Part shown: piece by piece, positions 6,903-11,062 of the stretch | How positions within the stretch are numbered: the first letter of the stretch is position 1 | How the letters are laid out: each line of letters begins with the position of its first letter | NCBI GenBank assembly: GCA_030667205.1 | Contig: DAOUWH010000025.1 | Coordinates: 1 to 11,062 of the forward strand | DNA length: 11,062 bases | Source of the DNA: Nitrospirota bacterium | Lineage (GTDB): Bacteria; Nitrospirota; Thermodesulfovibrionia; Thermodesulfovibrionales; JdFR-86 | Reading direction: 5' to 3' | Program-made: the position numbers and the translations under genes | Notes under the pieces: model-generated | Told to the model about the DNA's origin: nothing | Databases searched by the model: none | The model's input: only the letters and a program-made list of their open reading frames with translations

Positions 6903-7076
6903 ATGAAGGTGCTCAGTTGCAGCGACATGGGTTCGGAATGCAGTTTTGAGGCAAGGGCCGAGACGGAAGAGGAACTCAAAAAATTGGTTGCCGAGCACGG
7001 CAAAGCGGTCCACAACATGGAGGGCATCCCCGACGAGCTCTGGGAGAAGGCAAAGGCCGTAATCAGGGAAGAATAG
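6903..7076 (+). CDS. Small DUF1059-type protein
   Basis: A 57-residue protein beginning MKVLSCSDMGSECSFEARAE and ending in TAG. Its pattern (a cysteine at 6, Asp-x-Gly, a second cysteine at 13, an acidic TEEEL helix start, His32 in AEHGKAVH, and a C-terminal amphipathic helix) matches the small DUF1059 family of unknown function. Two cysteines (6, 13) and two histidines (32, 37) could hold a metal or act in thiol chemistry; that is inference. There is no signal peptide or membrane segment, so it is cytoplasmic. It lies 34 bases behind the osmC-like gene with an excellent ribosome site, which suggests one transcript and possibly a shared stress role. Confidence 0.86.
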   Translation: MKVLSCSDMGSECSFEARAETEEELKKLVAEHGKAVHNMEGIPDELWEKAKAVIREE

Positions 7077-7148
7077 GACAATTCAAATACCCCGGAAGCT
7101 AACCTGTCATGATGTATGAGGGAACAGTTGCGCATTTTTAAACCAAAC

Positions 7149-7156
7149 AAGGAGGG
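7149..7156 (+). promoter_or_regulatory. Ribosome binding site of the small secreted protein
   Basis: AAGGAGGG ends five bases before the ATG at 7162, supporting this start and the reality of the small gene. Confidence 0.7.
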
Positions 7157-7161
7157 GAATA

Positions 7162-7401
7162 ATGAAAAAAGCACTGGCCATATTGGTCCTAGCCATGATT
7201 TTACTGTCAGGGATAAACGCCTATGCCGACGAGCATAGAGAGTCGAAATTCCTCGGGTATAACACATACGTGTACTCTGTATGCATTGAAGGCCATGTAT
7301 TCGTAATCGCCGTCATCCGAGGCGCCGGGGCGTCCGTCACGCAGGTGTATGTAGAAATAGGTGGGAAGATAGTTCCCAAGACGTGTCATAACCCCGGGTA
7401 A
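7162..7401 (+). CDS. Small secreted protein of unknown function
   Basis: A 79-residue protein with a textbook Sec signal peptide: MKK, then a hydrophobic core (ALAILVLAMILLSG) and an AYA cleavage site before Asp23. There is no lipobox, so the mature form of about 57 residues should be free in the periplasm or secreted. The mature part has two cysteines, Cys41 and Cys75, which probably form one disulfide, and alternating hydrophobic residues (HVFVIAVIRG, TQVYVEIGGK) suggest a small beta-sheet protein. I do not recognise a named family. It sits 85 bases behind the DUF1059-type gene, so it may share that transcript or have its own promoter. It ends 15 bases from the convergent rlpA stop, with no hairpin terminator between. 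Confidence 0.72.
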   Translation: MKKALAILVLAMILLSGINAYADEHRESKFLGYNTYVYSVCIEGHVFVIAVIRGAGASVTQVYVEIGGKIVPKTCHNPG

Positions 7402-7416
7402 GGTGCCGGTAGCCCC

Positions 7417-8110
7417 CTATATCTGCTCTTCGAAGGCGCAGACCATGGAGGTGTAGCCGTCATCGGCGAGGAAACCTGCGAGGCTCTCGGCCTCCTGGCG
7501 GGTCCTGAACTTCCCCAGCCTCACCCGGTAGTGCCGTTTGCCGTTTACCCCGGCCTCGAAGACGTAGGGCTCACGGCTCAGGTACTTGAGCTTCAGGCCC
7601 TTCATCAGGTGAAGCGCGTTGAAGCGGTCCGTAAAAGATGCCACCTGCACCGTAAAAGGCCCGTTCTCGCCGGGAACGGAGTAGGACTTTATGTATTTAA
7701 CGTACTTCGCATCGCGCCCCAGCACCTCCAGCCTGACCTTCGCCGTGCCCGGCCCTATCACGTCGAGCTTTTTGGCCGCGGCGTAGGACAGGTCTATTAT
7801 CCTGTCCTTTACGAAGGGGCCCCTGTCGTTTACCGTGAGGAGCACCGATTCGCCGTTAAGGACGTTCGTTACCCTGAGCTTCGTGCCCAGCGGAAGGGTC
7901 TGGTGGGCGCAGGTAAGGGCGTACATGTTGTAGGGCTCGCCCGAGGCCGTAAGCTTTCCGTGAAAGTCAGGGCCATACCATGAGGCCACTCCCTTACTGG
8001 TCCTGGCGAACTCCTCATGGGACGGGTGGGTACGTGCCTCATGCCGCGCCGAAGAGCACGCCCCAAGTAGGAGCAGCGCTCCGAGCAGGAGGGCCACCCA
8101 CACGGGTCTA

Positions 8111-8139
<29 letters not shown>
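7417..8139 (-). CDS. rlpA: RlpA-family septal-ring lipoprotein with SPOR domain
   Basis: Probable outer-membrane lipoprotein acting on septal peptidoglycan; characterised members are lytic transglycosylases that cut glycan strands lacking stem peptides. Of its 240 residues, 1-28 form a lipoprotein signal with lipobox LGAC (lipidated Cys28). The double-psi beta-barrel runs from about 50 to 140 with GVASWYGPDFHGKLTASGE, the AHQTLPLGT block (His79) and the VNDRGPF block (Asp105). A C-terminal SPOR domain, which binds denuded glycan at the septum, runs from about 160 to 235. The ATG start overlaps the hslU end by 29 bp. A GTG at codon 13, beyond the hslU stop, is an alternative, but it would remove the basic residues before the hydrophobic core. 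It is third in the hslV-hslU-rlpA operon. Confidence 0.93.
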
Positions 8140-9449
<1,310 letters not shown>

Positions 9450-9457
<8 letters not shown>

Positions 9458-9983
9458 CAAGCTCCTCCAAAGAGACCTCCATGTTGGTATAGATGCAGAT
9501 GTTGGCGGCGATCTTCATGGCGCGCTCGGCGATCTCCCTTGCGCCGAGCTCCGTGTTCTCAAGGAGGGCCACCGCCGCGGCCTGCGCGAACGGGCCTCCG
9601 GAGCCTATGGCAGCTATGCCGCCTTCGGGCTCTATCACGTCTCCGGTGCCCGACATGATGAACGTATGCTCCTTGTCGGCCACCACCAGAAGGGCTTCGA
9701 GACGTCTTAAAATCTTGTCGGTCCTCCAGTCCTTGGCCAACTCCACGGCCGCGCGGGTGATGTTGCCCCGATACGACTGTATCTTGCCCTCGAACTTCTC
9801 AAACAGGGTAAAGGCATCCGCCGTAGCGCCGGAGAATCCGGCCAGGATCTTGTCGTCGAACATCTTCCTTGTCTTCCGGGCGTTCTGCTTCAGCACGGTG
9901 TTACCCATAGTGACCTGCCCGTCTCCGGCCATCGCGACCTTCCCGCCGCGCCTTACGCATAATATCGTTGTACCCTTAAACAC
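9450..9983 (-). CDS. hslV: HslV, threonine peptidase subunit of HslVU
   Basis: Proteasome-like peptidase forming a double hexameric ring that degrades proteins delivered by HslU. I start it at GTG (9983-9981), giving 177 residues. This puts the catalytic threonine at position 5 after a short MFKG propeptide, and a ribosome site lies six bases upstream. An upstream ATG at 10049 would add 22 residues that look like translated promoter sequence and would bury the nucleophile. Seen: TTILCVRR with the N-terminal nucleophile, AGDGQVTMGN with Asp21 (Asp17 counted from the nucleophile), Lys37 (Lys33 by the same count), AVELAKDWRTD and AIGSGGP. It is first in the operon, overlaps hslU, and probably belongs to the heat-shock response as HslVU does elsewhere. 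Confidence 0.97.
9464..9468 (-). promoter_or_regulatory. Ribosome binding site of hslU within hslV
   Basis: GGAGG inside the final hslV codons, six bases before the hslU ATG at 9457. It decides that ATG over the adjacent TTG at 9460. Confidence 0.75.
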
Positions 9984-9989
9984 TGCGCA

Positions 9990-9996
9990 TCCTTTC
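9990..9996 (-). promoter_or_regulatory. Ribosome binding site deciding the hslV GTG start
   Basis: GAAAGGA six bases before the GTG at 9983. Together with the required position of the catalytic threonine it settles the hslV start. Confidence 0.65.
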
Positions 9997-10024
9997 AATA
10001 TGTAACTAAGATTCGAATTTAAAT

Positions 10025-10053
10025 ATATTATCAGAAAACCACCGACCATACAA
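10025..10053 (-). promoter_or_regulatory. Candidate promoter of the hslV-hslU-rlpA operon
   Basis: In the AT-rich stretch upstream of hslV the minus strand has TTGTAT (10053-10048) and TAATAT (10030-10025) at a 17-base spacing, with GATAAT overlapping the latter. Both hexamers are weak. I see no clear sigma32-type -35/-10 pair, although one would be expected for a heat-shock operon in many bacteria. Confidence 0.3.
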
Positions 10054-10090
10054 GGTTGCTAAACCACACAGATTGAATAATGAACCTCCA

Positions 10091-10104
10091 TGCGGCAAGC
10101 CGCA
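10091..10104. repeat. Short GC-rich palindrome
   Basis: TGCGGC-AA-GCCGCA, a perfect 6-bp inverted repeat around two bases, at the hslV-side edge of the palindrome cluster. It is likely part of the same dispersed intergenic repeat family. Confidence 0.4.
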
Positions 10105-10119
10105 GGGTATCCAAGATTT

Positions 10120-10153
10120 CCCCTCCCCTGGCGGGAGGGGACTACGGGGAGGG
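10120..10153. repeat. REP-like palindromic element 1
   Basis: CCCCTCCC (10120-10127) and GGGAGGGG (10133-10140) form a perfect 8-bp stem with a 5-base loop. A second GGGGAGGG (10146-10153) can pair with the overlapping CCCTCCCC (10121-10128), giving two alternative hairpins. This style of C/G-run palindrome resembles dispersed intergenic elements in many GC-rich Gram-negative genomes. No T-run follows, so it is unlikely to be a terminator. Confidence 0.6.
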
Positions 10154-10163
10154 AAATAAAAGG

Positions 10164-10206
10164 ATTCCCGCCGGAATTTATCCCGCACTTGATGCGGGAC
10201 GGGAAT
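10164..10206. repeat. REP-like palindromic element 2, nested hairpins
   Basis: Outer arms ATTCCCG (10164-10170) and CGGGAAT (10200-10206) enclose inner arms TCCCGCA (10181-10187) and TGCGGGA (10193-10199) around a 5-base loop. Both 7-bp pairs are perfect, and the left side carries a 10-base bulge. The nested layout is typical of a mobile or dispersed intergenic palindrome rather than a terminator. Confidence 0.6.
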
Positions 10207-10211
10207 GACGA

Positions 10212-10230
10212 AAACAGGCAATGCCTGTTT
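10212..10230. promoter_or_regulatory. Operator-like 19-bp palindrome
   Basis: AAACAGGCA-A-TGCCTGTTT is a perfect 9-bp inverted repeat around one base, 34 bases before the glycosyltransferase ATG. A TTGACC hexamer (10229-10234) overlaps its right end, as an operator covering a -35 would, but no good -10 follows. It may be a dimeric repressor site or part of the neighbouring repeat cluster. Confidence 0.35.
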
Positions 10231-10264
10231 GACCGGTTTTGCGAAAATGTGTTACCTTGCATTA

Positions 10265-11062
10265 ATGAATGATACAGGCGGAGAAACGCCCTTCATATCG
10301 CTGATTATCCCCAACCACAACGGCGCCCAGACCATAGGGAAATGCATCGAGACGGCCTTCCGCTCGGGATACGGCAATCTTGAAGTTATCATAGTTGACG
10401 ACTGTTCCGGGGACGGCTCGGTCGAGATAATCCAGAAGTACCCCTGCAAACTTATACGCCTTCCGGAGCACTCCGGGGCCTCCGCCGCAAGGAACGAGGG
10501 CGCTCGCTCGGCAAAGGGCGAGGCGCTCTTTTTCATAGACGCCGACTGCATCCTCGGCGATGACACCCTGGATATCGCAGCAAGGGCATTTATCGAAAAC
10601 CCCGATGCCGTCACAGGCGGCACCTACACCCCCCTTGCCCACGACAGGGGTTTTTACGGCAACTTCCAGTCCCTGTTAATACATTACTCGGAGACCAAGC
10701 ACCCCGAGCCGGACTACGTGGCCACACACGCTATGCTTATTAGTAAAAAACTCTTCGACAAAAGCGGCGGCTTTAACGAGAAGTTCATGCCCATATTAGA
10801 GGACGTGGAGTTCAGCCACAGGATAAGGCGCAGGGGCGTAAGGCTCAGGATGGAGCCCTCGATCCAGGTTGGGCACATATTCAACTACAACCTCTGGGGG
10901 TCGCTTAAAAACGCCTTCAGAAAATCCCTTTACTGGACGATGTACTCGATAAAGAATAAGGACCTGCTTGCGGACTCCGGCACGGCCTCGGTAGAGCTTA
11001 AGGCCGATGTGCTCAGCTGGTGCGCCTGCACGATATTGCTTGCGCTATTTGTCCTTACTGGA
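10265..11062 (+). CDS. Family 2 glycosyltransferase, 3'-truncated by the window edge
   Basis: Inverting GT-A glycosyltransferase that moves a sugar from a nucleotide-sugar donor, probably for surface polysaccharide or glycolipid synthesis at the inner membrane. 266 codons are visible, still open at the edge. Motifs: FISLIIPNHNG (10-20), the nucleotide-binding VIIVDDCSGDGS (41-52, Asp45/46), GASAARNEGA (71-80), the metal-binding DAD (92-94) and the catalytic-base region ILEDVEFSHRIRRRG (177-191, Glu179/Asp180), followed by GH at 203-204. From about residue 252 a hydrophobic run begins (CACTILLALFVL), so a C-terminal membrane segment is likely. The start is uncertain: ATGs at 10265, 10247 and 10205 are in frame and none has a good ribosome site. 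I chose 10265 because it starts just before the family's first strand. Acceptor and sugar cannot be told. Confidence 0.92.
   Translation, partial: MNDTGGETPFISLIIPNHNGAQTIGKCIETAFRSGYGNLEVIIVDDCSGDGSVEIIQKYPCKLIRLPEHSGASAARNEGARSAKGEALFFIDADCILGDDTLDIAARAFIENPDAVTGGTYTPLAHDRGFYGNFQSLLIHYSETKHPEPDYVATHAMLISKKLFDKSGGFNEKFMPILEDVEFSHRIRRRGVRLRMEPSIQVGHIFNYNLWGSLKNAFRKSLYWTMYSIKNKDLLADSGTASVELKADVLSWCACTILLALFVLTG

Noticed and set aside
9493..10005. Plus-strand open frame (about 170 codons) opposite hslV
   Set aside because: Same kind of shadow frame. The opposite strand encodes a clear HslV with its catalytic residues.
9984..10049. Extended hslV start at the upstream ATG (22 extra residues)
   Set aside because: It would place the catalytic threonine 26 residues in, ignores the good GTG with its ribosome site, and the extra residues come from AT-rich promoter-like sequence.
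10120..10153. GC-rich hairpin as a Rho-independent terminator
   Set aside because: The flanking genes are read away from it, and no T-run follows the stem on either strand.
10006..10272. Short open frames on both strands between hslV and the glycosyltransferase
   Set aside because: They are translations of the palindromic repeats (strings such as FVIPVPHQVRDK), a known annotation artefact, with no ribosome sites.
10252..10642. Minus-strand open frames of about 125 codons opposite the glycosyltransferase start
   Set aside because: Shadows of the clear GT2 motifs on the plus strand.

Overview
The window is bacterial chromosome: dense, GC-rich, with genes on both strands, several start/stop overlaps and almost no non-coding sequence. 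The gene set is a glutaminyl-tRNA synthetase, the futalosine menaquinone enzymes MqnE and MqnC, HslVU, an RlpA lipoprotein, and intergenic palindromes of the CCCCTCCC...GGGAGGGG and TCCCGCA...TGCGGGA type. This suggests a free-living, probably anaerobic or microaerophilic Gram-negative from the Desulfobacterota/Nitrospirota-like part of the tree. That placement is inferred from gene content and protein feel, not from a search.

Layout: (1) 1-3013, plus strand: the 3' three-quarters of glnS, then gpsA, then larB, which overlaps gpsA by 8 bp. (2) 3015-6081, minus strand: operon mqnE-mqnC-trxB, convergent with larB across a single base. The TrxB-like flavoprotein keeps its FAD site and CxxC but has lost both NADPH-binding signatures. 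(3) 6082-7401, plus strand: a strong sigma70-type promoter, then an OsmC-family protein, a 57-residue DUF1059-type protein and a small secreted protein, the last three each with a near-consensus Shine-Dalgarno. (4) 7417-9983, minus strand: operon hslV-hslU-rlpA, every junction overlapping. (5) 9984-10264: divergent intergenic region with an AT-rich promoter zone for hslV, a cluster of REP-like palindromes and a separate 19-bp operator-like palindrome. (6) 10265-end, plus strand: the start of a family 2 glycosyltransferase running off the window.

Functionally this is mostly core metabolism: translation, phospholipid precursor synthesis, the first step of nickel-pincer cofactor synthesis, respiratory quinone synthesis, protein quality control, and cell wall or surface polysaccharide work. 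I see no phage, transposon, CRISPR array, RNA gene or obvious defence system. The best candidates for something under-described are the TrxB-like enzyme with a degenerate pyridine-nucleotide site inside a menaquinone operon, the OsmC/DUF1059/secreted-protein cluster, a possibly leaderless mqnE mRNA, and the palindrome cluster between hslV and the glycosyltransferase.
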